Source: Terriglobales bacterium (GTDB lineage Bacteria > Acidobacteriota > Terriglobia > Terriglobales > Acidobacteriaceae). From it: 42,127 bases of DNA. The notes beneath the pieces were generated by a model. The model was not told the DNA's origin. It was given only the letters and a program-made list of their open reading frames with translations, and searched no databases. Made by a program: the position numbers and the translations under genes. The stretch is from the NCBI GenBank assembly GCA_035764005.1, contig DASTZZ010000090.1:1-42127 (forward strand). The letters are read 5' to 3'. Each line of letters opens with the position of its first letter. Position 1 is the stretch's first letter. This document shows positions 1 to 8,138 of the stretch, piece by piece.

Positions 1-203
1 CCGAAATGGAATTCGTGCGCCGTAATTCCTTCCCGTGGTTCAGATTTGCTGGTTGGCAATCATGCCGCACCATGCGCTAAGAAGCAACCACATCAGCAAC
101 TTAGAGGGTTATCAAACCTTTATCTCTCCTTCACCCACGCTGCATTGCCCATCGCCCTGCTATCGGCAATAACTGCTCCTCAATTTCGAATTGGAGGCTT
201 CAA

Positions 204-764
204 GTGATAAGCAGATGGTGGCATGTATTGCAACTAATAGTTGTGTTGTTGGCGGGATTTGGCGCCACCGCACAGGATGGCGTCCCTCAAAGACTCAGTG
301 GAACAATCAGCGACTATACGCCGGCGAACGTCGGTGGACCATGGGAGGTGCGCGGGCACTGGTCGCTACACATGCATGGCGATTCGGGTACCGCAGACTT
401 CACAGCCGCAGTGGCGATGGTCCATTCAGATTTAGGCGTAACCATGAGCTCCAATCCCAATTTGAACGATCCTAAGGCACGCAATGCCCACACTCACCAC
501 ATCACGCTTGTGGGCGGAACGGTTTCGCTGATTCCCAATGGCTTTCGCGTGAGTGGGCCGGCAACGGTTACCGCAAACGGAGCGTTTCCGCCTCCATTTG
601 GCCCATCATCAACCTTGCAGATCGATATCACGGGCGGCAACACCGTCGCGTTCTCAAATATTGCATTGACGTTCAGCGGCCAAGCTGCAGGACACTTCGG
701 TGCGAATCCGATTAACGGCGTGGTCGTGCGATCCAAAGATGACAAGGGGCACGGGAACGACTGA
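204..764 (+). CDS. Secreted hypothetical protein
   Basis: 186 residues from a GTG start, chosen because GGAGG lies at 193-197, six bases upstream. Residues 1-23 look like a signal peptide: an Arg near the start, a hydrophobic stretch (VLQLIVVLLAGFG) and an Ala-Thr-Ala-Gln cleavage region, so the product is probably exported. The mature part is rich in Gly, Thr and Asn with alternating hydrophobic residues, suggesting beta structure, and has a His cluster (AHTHHITLVGG, around residue 97) that could bind metal or merely be structural. I recognise no named domain. It stands alone, convergent with the thioesterase gene. A lineage-specific secreted protein is the safest description. Confidence 0.7.
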   Translation: MISRWWHVLQLIVVLLAGFGATAQDGVPQRLSGTISDYTPANVGGPWEVRGHWSLHMHGDSGTADFTAAVAMVHSDLGVTMSSNPNLNDPKARNAHTHHITLVGGTVSLIPNGFRVSGPATVTANGAFPPPFGPSSTLQIDITGGNTVAFSNIALTFSGQAAGHFGANPINGVVVRSKDDKGHGND

Positions 765-796
765 GCTGAATTAAGCTGCTGATCCGAAAAACTGGT

Positions 797-827
797 GCGG
801 CCGACCGATTCGCGATTGCTCGGCCGC
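797..827 (+). terminator. Possible terminator hairpin downstream of the secreted protein gene
   Basis: GCGGCCGA at 797-804 pairs perfectly with TCGGCCGC at 820-827 around a 15-base loop. It lies 32 bases after the stop of the upstream gene and between two convergent genes. No strong T-run follows, so intrinsic termination is only a suggestion. Confidence 0.35.
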
Positions 828-843
828 GTGCTGTTGTTCGCAA

Positions 844-869
844 CCGTTTATTCATGCCGTTTATTCATG
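844..869. repeat. Two tandem copies of a 13-bp unit
   Basis: CCGTTTATTCATG occurs twice without a gap (844-856 and 857-869) in the convergent intergenic space. It is a simple local duplication and no function is apparent. Confidence 0.8.
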
Positions 870-897
870 CCGTCGCGCCACAATAGGGTTTACCCAG

Positions 898-1374
898 CTA
901 CCGCTTGCGGTTCTGTCTTGAGAATTTGGCCTTCATTTGTTCTGGGTCGACGCCGATGAAGACGCCCTGGCTGCGCGCCAGCACCATGCCTTGCTCATCG
1001 CGAATCTCGGCGGTGTTGAAGTGGCGGCGTCCTTGGACGTCCTGCTCCTTGCCTTCGACGATGAGGGTCTTACCGAGCGGAACCGGTTTTACAAATTCGA
1101 CTGCCATTGACGATGTAAGCGCCACCACCGACCGCAATTTGTTCACTTTGCCCATTGCTTCGTCGAGAAGAGTAGCAATGATGCCGCCGTGAGCGTGTCC
1201 CGGTGGACCTTGGTATTTGGGCGGCAGCTTGAACTTGCACCAGGCGCGATGCTGACCGTCGTCGAAGAAGAACTTCAGGTGCATGCCGTCGGGATTGTCT
1301 TTGCCGCAGGCAAAGCAGTGATTCTTGGGAAGGGAAATGTGTTTCGTGTTGTGTCCGGCGAGGCGCTTGGGCAT
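898..1374 (-). CDS. PaaI-family acyl-CoA thioesterase (hotdog fold)
   Basis: The hotdog core is recognisable by PPGHAHGGIIATLLDEAMG, the conserved segment with the GG turn and catalytic-helix Asp/Glu, followed by the SSMAVEFVKPVPLGKTL strand pair. The family hydrolyses acyl- or phenylacyl-CoA thioesters in the cytoplasm; the substrate cannot be told here. The N-terminus has CFACGKDNPDGM, a Cys-x-x-Cys segment seen in some family members. I use the ATG at 1374 (158 residues) rather than the longer open frame from 1443, because the extra residues come from the palindromic repeat at 1404-1494. The gene is divergent from the VOC gene. Confidence 0.8.
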   Translation of the reverse strand: MPKRLAGHNTKHISLPKNHCFACGKDNPDGMHLKFFFDDGQHRAWCKFKLPPKYQGPPGHAHGGIIATLLDEAMGKVNKLRSVVALTSSMAVEFVKPVPLGKTLIVEGKEQDVQGRRHFNTAEIRDEQGMVLARSQGVFIGVDPEQMKAKFSRQNRKR

Positions 1375-1403
1375 GGTTTGAGCATTATACGAAGCTGGGG
1401 AAA

Positions 1404-1494
1404 GGCGAACACGAAGGTCACGAAGGCAAAACCGTAAGGTCACAAAGAATTGGTCGTGACCTCTTGTGTTGCCTTCGTGACCTTCGTGTTCGCC
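1404..1494. repeat. Palindromic element with 26-bp perfect inverted arms (CACGAAGG type)
   Basis: The arm GGCGAACACGAAGGTCACG... (1404-1429) is the exact reverse complement of 1469-1494. The 39-base centre has a further pair, AGGTCAC (1437-1443) and GTGACCT (1456-1462), so the whole unit can fold into one long hairpin. The arm words resemble the CACGGAGG arms at 11645, 33909 and 39164, so this is probably a divergent member of the same family. It separates two divergent genes and makes spurious in-frame extensions of both. Confidence 0.85.
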
Positions 1495-1595
1495 TCTCCC
1501 GGGTTCGCAGTTATCACGGACGCGCGTGCTCTATTTCAGATACACTCCGAAACCAGCAGTTTCGCAATTCGTCGGTGAATTATTGCGAGGACGCC

Positions 1596-2042
1596 ATGCA
1601 AGTAAATCCTGTTCCACCGGGATATCACACTGTCACGCCATATCTCACAGTTGCCAACGCCCGCGCGGAAATCGAATTCCTGAAACGGGCTTTTGGCGCC
1701 CAGACGACTGAGACGCTCTCGCAAGAATCCGACGGAACCGTCCGTCACGCAGAACTCAAAATTGGCGATTCCATGCTGATGCTGGGACAGGCGCGCGACC
1801 AGTGGACAGCACGTCCGACCGGGTTCTATCTGTATGTTGAGGATTGTGATGCCTGGTACAAGCGTGCTATGGCGGCTGGAGCCAAATCGCTGATGGAGCC
1901 GGCAGACCAGTTCTACGGCGATCGCAACGCCGGGGTCGAGGATCCGGAAGGAAACTACTGGTGGATAGGAACGCGAGTGGAAGATCTATCACCTGACGAG
2001 CTCAAGCGCCGGGCGCAAGCTGCATTTGCCCAGTCTAAGTAA
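1596..2042 (+). CDS. VOC-family protein (glyoxalase/PhnB-like)
   Basis: 148 residues with the vicinal-oxygen-chelate pattern: VTPYLTVANARAEIEFLKRAFGA near the N-terminus, the central HAELKIGDSMLMLG strand segment, and a C-terminal DPEGNYWWIGTRVED in the place of the usual 'DPFGHxW' ending. It is of the PhnB-like single-chain type, which includes resistance-like and uncharacterised proteins; the substrate is unknown. The ATG at 1596 has GCGAGGA (1585-1591) upstream and matches the family N-terminus, whereas the longer frame from 1464 is encoded by the palindrome. It is convergent with a small hypothetical gene 8 bases away. Confidence 0.8.
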   Translation: MQVNPVPPGYHTVTPYLTVANARAEIEFLKRAFGAQTTETLSQESDGTVRHAELKIGDSMLMLGQARDQWTARPTGFYLYVEDCDAWYKRAMAAGAKSLMEPADQFYGDRNAGVEDPEGNYWWIGTRVEDLSPDELKRRAQAAFAQSK

Positions 2043-2049
2043 CCCCGGC

Positions 2050-2250
2050 CTACGAGCGAATGCCTTCGCGCGGAGACTCGTTGCGCAGCTCCTGTTCGCC
2101 GTTGCGTATTACCTGTTCCGCGAGGTGGAGGTATCGCCGCGCTTCGCCGGGCATGTCGCGCTGGAACTTACGGTAGAACTCGTCTTCGAACTTGCGGAAG
2201 AATTCCTGCAGTTCGAAATCATCGATGCGGGATTGTTGTCTTCTTTCCAT
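2050..2250 (-). CDS. Small charged hypothetical protein
   Basis: 66 residues from the ATG at 2250; the frame stays open to another ATG at 2331 (93 residues). The sequence is rich in Glu, Arg and Phe (DDFELQEFFRKFEDEFYRKF) and should form an amphipathic helix. It lies about 90 bases downstream of the dehydratase gene on the same strand and could be cotranscribed. I recognise no family. It may be a real small gene, but support is only an open frame between two genes and a protein-like composition. Confidence 0.45.
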   Translation of the reverse strand: MERRQQSRIDDFELQEFFRKFEDEFYRKFQRDMPGEARRYLHLAEQVIRNGEQELRNESPREGIRS

Positions 2251-2343
2251 TGGGCCTCTACTTAAGTGGTCGGCGTTTGCTGGACGGGAAGCGCTGTACC
2301 GGCATTCTATTACGGTTGGACGGCGTTCCACGGCACCAAAGTG

Positions 2344-3300
2344 CTAGGTTGCGAGAATCTCGGTCAACATCTCTGGAGCGATGTTGCCGCCGCTTACGAT
2401 GGCGACCACCTTGCCGCTCGAAGGGAACTCGTTGCGATGGAACAGGGCAGCGGCCGTGGGGACTGCCCCGCTTGGCTCGGCAATCAAATGCGCATCGAAT
2501 GCCAGCCGCCGCACTGCTTGGCGGATTTCGTCCTCGCTTACGGTGATAAATCCGTCCACATACTGCTGAATGTGCTCGAAATTCAATTCGCCTACGCTTT
2601 GCGTCCGCAGGCCGTCCGCGATGGTGCGCATCGTTTGTTCGGCAGGAAAGGTGACTCGATGTCCGGCCTCAAAGCTCGCCTTGGCTTTCGCTCCCAGTTC
2701 CGATTCGACTCCATAGACCTTCGAACTAGGCCGCAGGTTCTTGACCGCCGCCGCGATGCCGCTGATCATTCCGCCACCTCCGACGCAGACCAGAACGACA
2801 TTCGCGTCAGAAAGATCGGCCAGGATTTCTAATCCCATGGTGCCTTGGCCGGCAATGATGACCTCGTCGTCGTAAGGCGGCACGAGAGCGAAGCCTTTGC
2901 TTTGAGCTAACTCTTCGGCTTTAGCTTTGCGCTCGTCGCTCGAGGAACCGACGATTACGACTTCGGCTCCCAGAGCCCGCGTCTTCTCCAGCTTGAGCGG
3001 CGGTGCATTCTCGGGCATCACGATGATCGCGTGGCAGCCGATGGCTTTCGCCGCATATGCTACGCCTTGTGCGTGGTTTCCGCTGGAATAGGCGATTACG
3101 CCGCGATCCTTCTGCCCAGCGGAAAAGGTCGCGATCTTGTTGTAAGCTCCGCGAAGCTTGAACGAGCCAATCGGCTGAAGACTTTCAGGCTTGAGAAAAA
3201 GTTCGCCTTCGCGGAAATTGGTTTTGACGAGCGGAGTGCGAACGGCAACGCCTCGAAGGCGCTCTTGTGCCTGCTGGATTTTTTCGAGAGTGACCAACAT
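2344..3300 (-). CDS. Serine/threonine dehydratase-like PLP enzyme
   Basis: 318 residues, fold-type II PLP enzyme of the threonine ammonia-lyase / serine racemase group. The Schiff-base lysine is K48 in IGSFKLRGA, the substrate loop is SSGNHAQG (72-79), and the PLP phosphate-binding tetraglycine is GGGGMISG (174-181). The length matches the short catabolic form without the C-terminal ACT regulatory domain, so feedback control by isoleucine is unlikely. Expected reaction: threonine to 2-oxobutanoate or serine to pyruvate plus ammonia; serine racemase activity cannot be excluded. No ilv gene is adjacent. Confidence 0.85.
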   Translation of the reverse strand: MLVTLEKIQQAQERLRGVAVRTPLVKTNFREGELFLKPESLQPIGSFKLRGAYNKIATFSAGQKDRGVIAYSSGNHAQGVAYAAKAIGCHAIIVMPENAPPLKLEKTRALGAEVVIVGSSSDERKAKAEELAQSKGFALVPPYDDEVIIAGQGTMGLEILADLSDANVVLVCVGGGGMISGIAAAVKNLRPSSKVYGVESELGAKAKASFEAGHRVTFPAEQTMRTIADGLRTQSVGELNFEHIQQYVDGFITVSEDEIRQAVRRLAFDAHLIAEPSGAVPTAAALFHRNEFPSSGKVVAIVSGGNIAPEMLTEILAT

Positions 3301-3415
3301 TAGCGTTCAGATGTGTGCATCGTGCAGAGATGTAGACCGAGAACCTTCACAGCAACTATAAACGACGCCTCGGGCATCATCGAGAAACCAAAGTGTAACT
3401 GCGCGTAAACTCTCG

Positions 3416-3988
3416 GTGGTGATCCGAACTCCTCGACTTCTACTACGACCATGGCGTGCTTCCGACCGGGAGCCCTTCGCAGCTCTGAACGCGGATCCAG
3501 AGGTAATGGAGTTCTTCCCCTCATGCCTGAGCCGTGAAGAGAGCGATGACGTGGCGGCTCGGATCGAGGCTCATCACCGGGAGCATGGATTCTGCTTCTT
3601 TGCTGCCGAATTGATTGGAATAACGCCCTTCATCGGGTTCATCGGGATTTCCAATGTGCGGTTTGAAGCAGCCTTCAGTCCCGCCGTCGAAATCGGATGG
3701 CGCCTCGCTCGGCCGTTTTGGAATCGTGGTTTGGCGACGGAGGGAGCTTCTGCAGTTTTGCAATACGCCTTTTCTGTCCTCCAGCTTCCCGAGCTCGTCT
3801 CGTTCACCGTCCCAGCCAACATCCGTTCTCGCCGCGTAATGGAGAAGATCGGACTGAAGCATGATCGAGCGGGTGATTTCGACCATCCGCGCTTGCCGGC
3901 CGACCATCCACTCAGGAGACACGTGTTGTATCGCATCGATCGAAATATTTTTGAACAGTTGATCACTCGCGAAGATCTTAGGACGTAA
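3416..3988 (+). CDS. GNAT-family N-acetyltransferase (RimJ/RimL type)
   Basis: 190 residues from a GTG start (a second GTG follows immediately). The opening VIRTPRLLLRPWRASD is the typical start of the RimJ/RimL branch, and the acetyl-CoA-binding region appears as IGWRLARPFWNRGLATEGA, with the late VPANIRSRRVMEKIGL motif also conserved. It should transfer acetyl from acetyl-CoA to an amine of a protein or small molecule; the acceptor is unknown. It is divergent from the dehydratase gene and precedes the PRC/MgtE_N gene by about 70 bases. Confidence 0.8.
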   Translation: MVIRTPRLLLRPWRASDREPFAALNADPEVMEFFPSCLSREESDDVAARIEAHHREHGFCFFAAELIGITPFIGFIGISNVRFEAAFSPAVEIGWRLARPFWNRGLATEGASAVLQYAFSVLQLPELVSFTVPANIRSRRVMEKIGLKHDRAGDFDHPRLPADHPLRRHVLYRIDRNIFEQLITREDLRT

Positions 3989-4058
3989 ACGCTTCGTCAT
4001 TTCCAATCCGAAATTAACAACGCAATTTTTCCATAATCCCGCTCTGCCTGCGAAGAAC

Positions 4059-5327
4059 ATGCGTTATTCTGCGTGCGTGACGATCACCAGCCTGGCGCTA
4101 TCTCGCTTACTCGGCTCTCGAGTGGCTGACGCGAGCGGCCGATTCATCGGCCGTGTGCGTGAAGTCGCGCTGCGTCCGCAAGAGGACCCGAATCGAGTTT
4201 CCGGCTTAGTGATCAAAACGCGCGACGGCGAGCGCTTCCTCACGCCGAGCATGATCCAGATCGACGAAGATTCCGAGCTGCGCGCGTCGCTTCCGCTGGC
4301 TGAATGGCCCAATGTAAATACGCTGGACGACTTCTTCCTGCTCGAACGCGACCTGCTCGACCAACAAATTATCGATGTCTATGGCAGAAAGGTCGTTCGT
4401 GTAAATGACGTCGATATCCATCCCGAAGCCGCGAATGGCGGTGTGAGTCTGAAGATCGCGGAGGTGGATGTTGGCTTGCGCGGTGCCGTGCGCCGACTGT
4501 TGAAAGGAGTGGCTCCATCAGGAGCAGTGGAAGCCGTCGTTCAGAAGCTGAAGCCACGCGTCATTCCGTGGGAATTCGTCGATCTCATCGAGACCGATCC
4601 AGCCCGGCGCGTGAAACTTCGTATCGAGCATGAGCGGCTCTCGCAACTTCATCCTGCCGACATCGCTGACATCGTGGAAGAACTCGCTCCGGCCGAGCGC
4701 GAAGCTGTATTCGAGACGCTGGACGAAGAAGTTGCGGCAGAAGCGCTGGAAGAGATCGATCTAGATATTCAGGTCTCCATCGTCGAATCGCTCGATTCAG
4801 AACGCGCCGCAGACATCGTCGAAGAAATGGATCCAGATGCTGCCGCTGATCTCCTCGATCAGCTCCCAGGCGAGACCTCCGAGGAAATCCTTGAAGAGAT
4901 GCAGCCGCAGGAGCGCGAGGAGGTCGAAGACCTACTCGAACACGGAGAAAAGACCGCCGCCGGTCGCATGACCACCGAGTATCTGGCAGCAGCGCCCGAT
5001 ACCACGGCCGAGGAAGCCATTGAGCTGTTGCGGAATTTTGAGGGCGGAGTGGAAAGCGTGGCGACGATTTATCTAGTCGACAACGAAGGCAAGCTGTGCG
5101 GTTCTGTGCCGCTGCAGCGAATCGTTCTCGCTCCGCCGGCTCAGAAGATCTCGGAGCTCGCTGCCAAGCCGCTGGTATTTGTCCGCGAAAACGACCAGCA
5201 GAAGAAGGTTGTTGAAGTCATGGAAAAGTACAACCTCTACACGCTAGCCGTGGTCGATGACGAGCAGAACCTCAAGGGCATCATTACTGCCGACGATGTA
5301 ATCACCCTTTTGCGCGAACAAGTATAG
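4059..5327 (+). CDS. Soluble PRC-barrel / MgtE N-domain / CBS-pair protein (cation sensor)
   Basis: 422 residues with no membrane segment. Order: PRC-barrel-like region about 10-75 (LLGSRVADASGRFIGRVREV), a second PRC-like stretch about 100-150, an MgtE_N superhelical domain about 185-300 built of repeats such as LHPADIADIVEELAPAERE, then two CBS motifs (GRMTTEYLAAAPDTTAEEAI and the last 60 residues ending GIITADDVITLL). In MgtE Mg2+ channels the MgtE_N and CBS domains bind Mg2+ and gate the pore; here the pore domain is absent. The next gene, 95 bases downstream, is an NRAMP-type permease, so I infer a separate sensor subunit or regulator for it. ATG at 4059; a GTG at 4077 is also possible. 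Confidence 0.85.
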   Translation: MRYSACVTITSLALSRLLGSRVADASGRFIGRVREVALRPQEDPNRVSGLVIKTRDGERFLTPSMIQIDEDSELRASLPLAEWPNVNTLDDFFLLERDLLDQQIIDVYGRKVVRVNDVDIHPEAANGGVSLKIAEVDVGLRGAVRRLLKGVAPSGAVEAVVQKLKPRVIPWEFVDLIETDPARRVKLRIEHERLSQLHPADIADIVEELAPAEREAVFETLDEEVAAEALEEIDLDIQVSIVESLDSERAADIVEEMDPDAAADLLDQLPGETSEEILEEMQPQEREEVEDLLEHGEKTAAGRMTTEYLAAAPDTTAEEAIELLRNFEGGVESVATIYLVDNEGKLCGSVPLQRIVLAPPAQKISELAAKPLVFVRENDQQKKVVEVMEKYNLYTLAVVDDEQNLKGIITADDVITLLREQV

Positions 5328-5379
5328 TTTTTCGTTTCCTTAAGCTGACTCGAATCAACTTCCCATTTATTCTGGAATG

Positions 5380-5395
5380 CTTCGCGTTCGCGAAG
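5380..5395. promoter_or_regulatory. Short perfect palindrome between sensor and permease genes
   Basis: CTTCGCG (5380-5386) and CGCGAAG (5389-5395) form a perfect 7-bp inverted repeat with a two-base centre, in the 95-base gap before the NRAMP gene. It could be a hairpin affecting readthrough or a protein-binding site; sequence alone does not decide. Confidence 0.4.
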
Positions 5396-5422
5396 TGAAT
5401 TCCCGCCATCTGTAAATAGCTT

Positions 5423-6703
5423 GTGGAGAAGCACATCGCTCATCGCCGGCGACTGTCGTTTGCCAGAACCTGGCAATTCCGCCTGCTTGCGTTCTTCGCG
5501 GTCTTTGGACCCGGGTTCATCACGGCAAATGTCGATAACGATGTCGGAGGAATCCTCACCTACTCGCAGGCCGGCGCAAAGTTCGGCTACGCACTGCTCT
5601 GGACGCTGATTCCGATCACGATTGCGCTCATTGTCGTTCAGGAAATGGCGGCGCGCATGGGCGCCGTCACCGGCAAAGGTCTATCGGACTTGATCCGCGA
5701 AGAATTTGGGCTCCGAATTACCGTGTTCACCATGCTGATTCTCGGGCTGGCAGACTTCGGCAACATCGCCGCCGAGTTCGCTGGTCTGGCCTCCGGCATG
5801 GGAATCTTCGGAGCCAGCAAATACATCGTGGTGCCGATCGGGGCAGCGCTGGTCTGGTTCGTAGTGGTTCAAGGAACCTACAGGCCGGTCGAAAAAATTC
5901 TGATTTTCTTTTCCCTGATCTATTTCACTTATATCGCTTCGGCATTCGCCGCTCATCCCGATTGGCGGGCGGCCGTGCAGAACACGTTTGTCCCCGTCGT
6001 GAACAGGAGCTCGGAATATCTCGTCATGCTGGTCGGGATCATCGGCACGACGATCACTCCGTGGATGCAGTTCTACCTGCAAGCCTCCATCGTGGAGAAG
6101 GGAATCGGCAAAAAGGAATACGCACTCTCGAAATGGGACGTCGTGCTGGGATGCATCATTACCGACGTAGTTGCATTCTTCATCGTCGTCGCCTGCGCAG
6201 CAACCCTGTATATAACTGGTCAGCACGACATTGGAGATGCTTCCGAAGCGGCGGTCGCGTTGCGGCCTCTGGTTGGTCAGTTTGCTTCGCTGTTGTTCGC
6301 TGTTGGGCTTGTGAACGCCGCGTTGCTCTCGGCCGCGATCTTGCCGCTCGCTACGGCGTACAACATCTGTGAGGGACTCGGCGTCGAGTCTGGAGTGAAC
6401 AAGCGCTTCTCAGAAGCCAAAGTGTTCTATTGGCTTTATACGGCTCTCATCGTCGGCGGCGCTGGTATCGTCTTGCTTCCGAAAATTCCTTTAATCAAAG
6501 TGATTCTGTTCTCGCAGGTGCTGAACGGCGTATTGATCCCGTTTGTTCTCATCTTCATGCTCAAGCTGGTCAATCGCGCCGATTTGATGGGCGAGTACAA
6601 GAACTCAATCACCGCGAACGTGATTGCCTGGAGCACCAGCATCACCATGATCATTCTGACTGGGGCAATGCTGTGGACACTCTATGCTTACCCACAGAAA
6701 TGA
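5423..6703 (+). CDS. NRAMP-family divalent cation permease, divergent type
   Basis: 426 residues, about 11 membrane helices, from a GTG start. The N-terminal FGPGFITANVDNDVGG aligns with the first NRAMP helix, but the usual DPGN ion motif reads DVGG (40-43): the Asp is kept and the Asn lost. In the sixth-helix region GTTITPWMQFYLQASIVEKG aligns with the usual MPHNLYLHS segment, so Met-Pro-His becomes Thr-Pro-Trp (212-214). Loss of the metal-binding Met is known in the NRMT Mg2+ transporters and generally reduces preference for soft transition metals, so Mg2+ or another hard cation is a reasonable guess. The upstream MgtE_N/CBS gene supports this. Transport of Mn2+ or Fe2+ cannot be excluded. 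Confidence 0.85.
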   Translation: MEKHIAHRRRLSFARTWQFRLLAFFAVFGPGFITANVDNDVGGILTYSQAGAKFGYALLWTLIPITIALIVVQEMAARMGAVTGKGLSDLIREEFGLRITVFTMLILGLADFGNIAAEFAGLASGMGIFGASKYIVVPIGAALVWFVVVQGTYRPVEKILIFFSLIYFTYIASAFAAHPDWRAAVQNTFVPVVNRSSEYLVMLVGIIGTTITPWMQFYLQASIVEKGIGKKEYALSKWDVVLGCIITDVVAFFIVVACAATLYITGQHDIGDASEAAVALRPLVGQFASLLFAVGLVNAALLSAAILPLATAYNICEGLGVESGVNKRFSEAKVFYWLYTALIVGGAGIVLLPKIPLIKVILFSQVLNGVLIPFVLIFMLKLVNRADLMGEYKNSITANVIAWSTSITMIILTGAMLWTLYAYPQK

Positions 6704-6721
6704 AGAGTGAGTTTCGCGGCG

Positions 6722-7141
6722 TCAGCTAGCCAGCAGCTTGCCTCCGGCAATCTGGCGGATAAGGCCTTGGTCCGCTTCAAGGAAATCAAATCGTGGAAGG
6801 TCGCGGCGATCGACCCAGCGGATCTGCTCAAAAATCTTGTTTTCCATTTCGCCTTCATACTCTTTGACGCGATAGAAGTGCAGCTCCACGGCTCCGCCGT
6901 TCTTGTAGTGGTGCTGAATCGAAGTCACCTTTTCGCCGATCGTAGCCGAAATCCCAAGCTCTTCTTCGAGCTCTCGACGCAAAGCCGCACGCTCTTCTTC
7001 GCCGGGTTCAATCTTCCCGCCTGGAAATTCCCATTTGAGCGGCATGGGCTGATCCTGCGTGCGCTGGCAGATCAGCAGCTGCTCGCCCCTCACAATCAAC
7101 GCCGCTACTACCTGCTTCAAATTGTCCCTCCACGGCGGCAC
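6722..7141 (-). CDS. Nudix hydrolase, MutT-like (8-oxo-dGTP diphosphatase type)
   Basis: 139 residues. The complete Nudix box runs from G42 to I64 (G-x5-E48-x7-R56-E57-L-x-E60-E61-x-G63), with the Glu residues that bind Mg2+. CQRTQDQPMPLKWEFPGG before the box is typical of MutT/NUDT1-like enzymes that hydrolyse oxidised nucleoside triphosphates to monophosphates. The length is normal for MutT. It converges on the NRAMP gene, with 18 bases between the stops. The exact substrate is inferred from family resemblance. Confidence 0.85.
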   Translation of the reverse strand: MPPWRDNLKQVVAALIVRGEQLLICQRTQDQPMPLKWEFPGGKIEPGEEERAALRRELEEELGISATIGEKVTSIQHHYKNGGAVELHFYRVKEYEGEMENKIFEQIRWVDRRDLPRFDFLEADQGLIRQIAGGKLLAS

Positions 7142-7289
7142 TCGGGGGCCACTGTGCGCAATCCGCGTTGCGCGCGATTGAAAATCGTCATTTTCTATTC
7201 AGAACTGCAAAAGGCAGGAAGTGCTCACGCACTGCAGCGGTGGAAGAGGAAGTCCCTGGCGAGCCCTGGCCTTAACGCCATCATAACAG

Positions 7290-8123
7290 TCACTTCGGCG
7301 AAGTGATGGCGGCGATACGACGCAAGCCGGGAGCTTCGCGATCGTGAATTGCCGCTTCGAGTGCGTGGAGGCCAGAGAGAAGCGATGGCCCCGGCGTGTT
7401 GAGATATTCGTCGTTGATGCAATAGACACGTCCACTCCGTACCGCGGAGAGCGACTGCCATCCGCCACGAGCTGCTATTTTTTCCAGTGGAACGCGGTCA
7501 CCCGCGCCGCACCAGGCGGCAATCACAATGTCAGCATCGGCGTGCCGGACTGACTCAGTGTCCGTCTGCTTGCCGGGATTTCCAACGAACTGGCCGCCCG
7601 CTGCTTCGATTAGCTCGGCAACCCAAGGTTGGGAATGGATTAAAGGCTTTCCCCATTCTTCGCAATAAACCTTCGGTCGGGGGGCGTTTGCTGCATTGCG
7701 CGAGCGCACGCGCTCGACCTCCATCTGCATTTCGCGGATCAGATATTGCCCGCGATTGGGCTCGTTCAGAATGCCCGCGATCGAGGAGATGTCGGAGTAG
7801 ATGTCGCGGAGAGTTCGCGGCGCAAGTCCCAGAAACTGCGCGCCGCATCTGAGAATTTCCGCAACTGCCTCGAGCTGATAAGGAACGGAGGCAATTACCA
7901 GATCGGGATTGACCGCGCGAATTTGCCCGGAGTCGGCAGTCCAGGAATCGTGGACGACGGCAATTCCAAGCTCCTTCACCCTGGGGCAAACCTCCGCGCA
8001 GTATTTGGTGCATGCGACCAACCGATCGAGCGCTCCGAGCCGTTCCATAATCGACGTAATCGACGGCTGCAGCGAGATCACGCGTCGTGGAGTAGAGTCA
8101 CCGAGCTTGGAAAAGGAAGACAC
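7290..8123 (-). CDS. Cobalamin/metal-chelate binding protein, BtuF-like, without signal peptide
   Basis: About 277 residues from a GTG at 8123. RRVISLQPSITSIMERLGALDRLVACTKYC and the late AVRSGRVYCINDEYLNTPGPSLLSGL match the helical-backbone periplasmic binding fold (BtuF-type). No signal peptide or lipobox precedes the domain in any plausible start, and no ABC permease or ATPase gene is nearby, so it may act in the cytoplasm or on a remote transporter. The frame stays open upstream to 8432, but that part is antisense to vapB; an ATG at 8186 would overlap vapB by 36 bases. I chose the GTG nearest the conserved core. Ligand not proven. Confidence 0.7.
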   Translation of the reverse strand: MSSFSKLGDSTPRRVISLQPSITSIMERLGALDRLVACTKYCAEVCPRVKELGIAVVHDSWTADSGQIRAVNPDLVIASVPYQLEAVAEILRCGAQFLGLAPRTLRDIYSDISSIAGILNEPNRGQYLIREMQMEVERVRSRNAANAPRPKVYCEEWGKPLIHSQPWVAELIEAAGGQFVGNPGKQTDTESVRHADADIVIAAWCGAGDRVPLEKIAARGGWQSLSAVRSGRVYCINDEYLNTPGPSLLSGLHALEAAIHDREAPGLRRIAAITSPK

Positions 8124-8138
8124 TATTGCGTGTGAATC

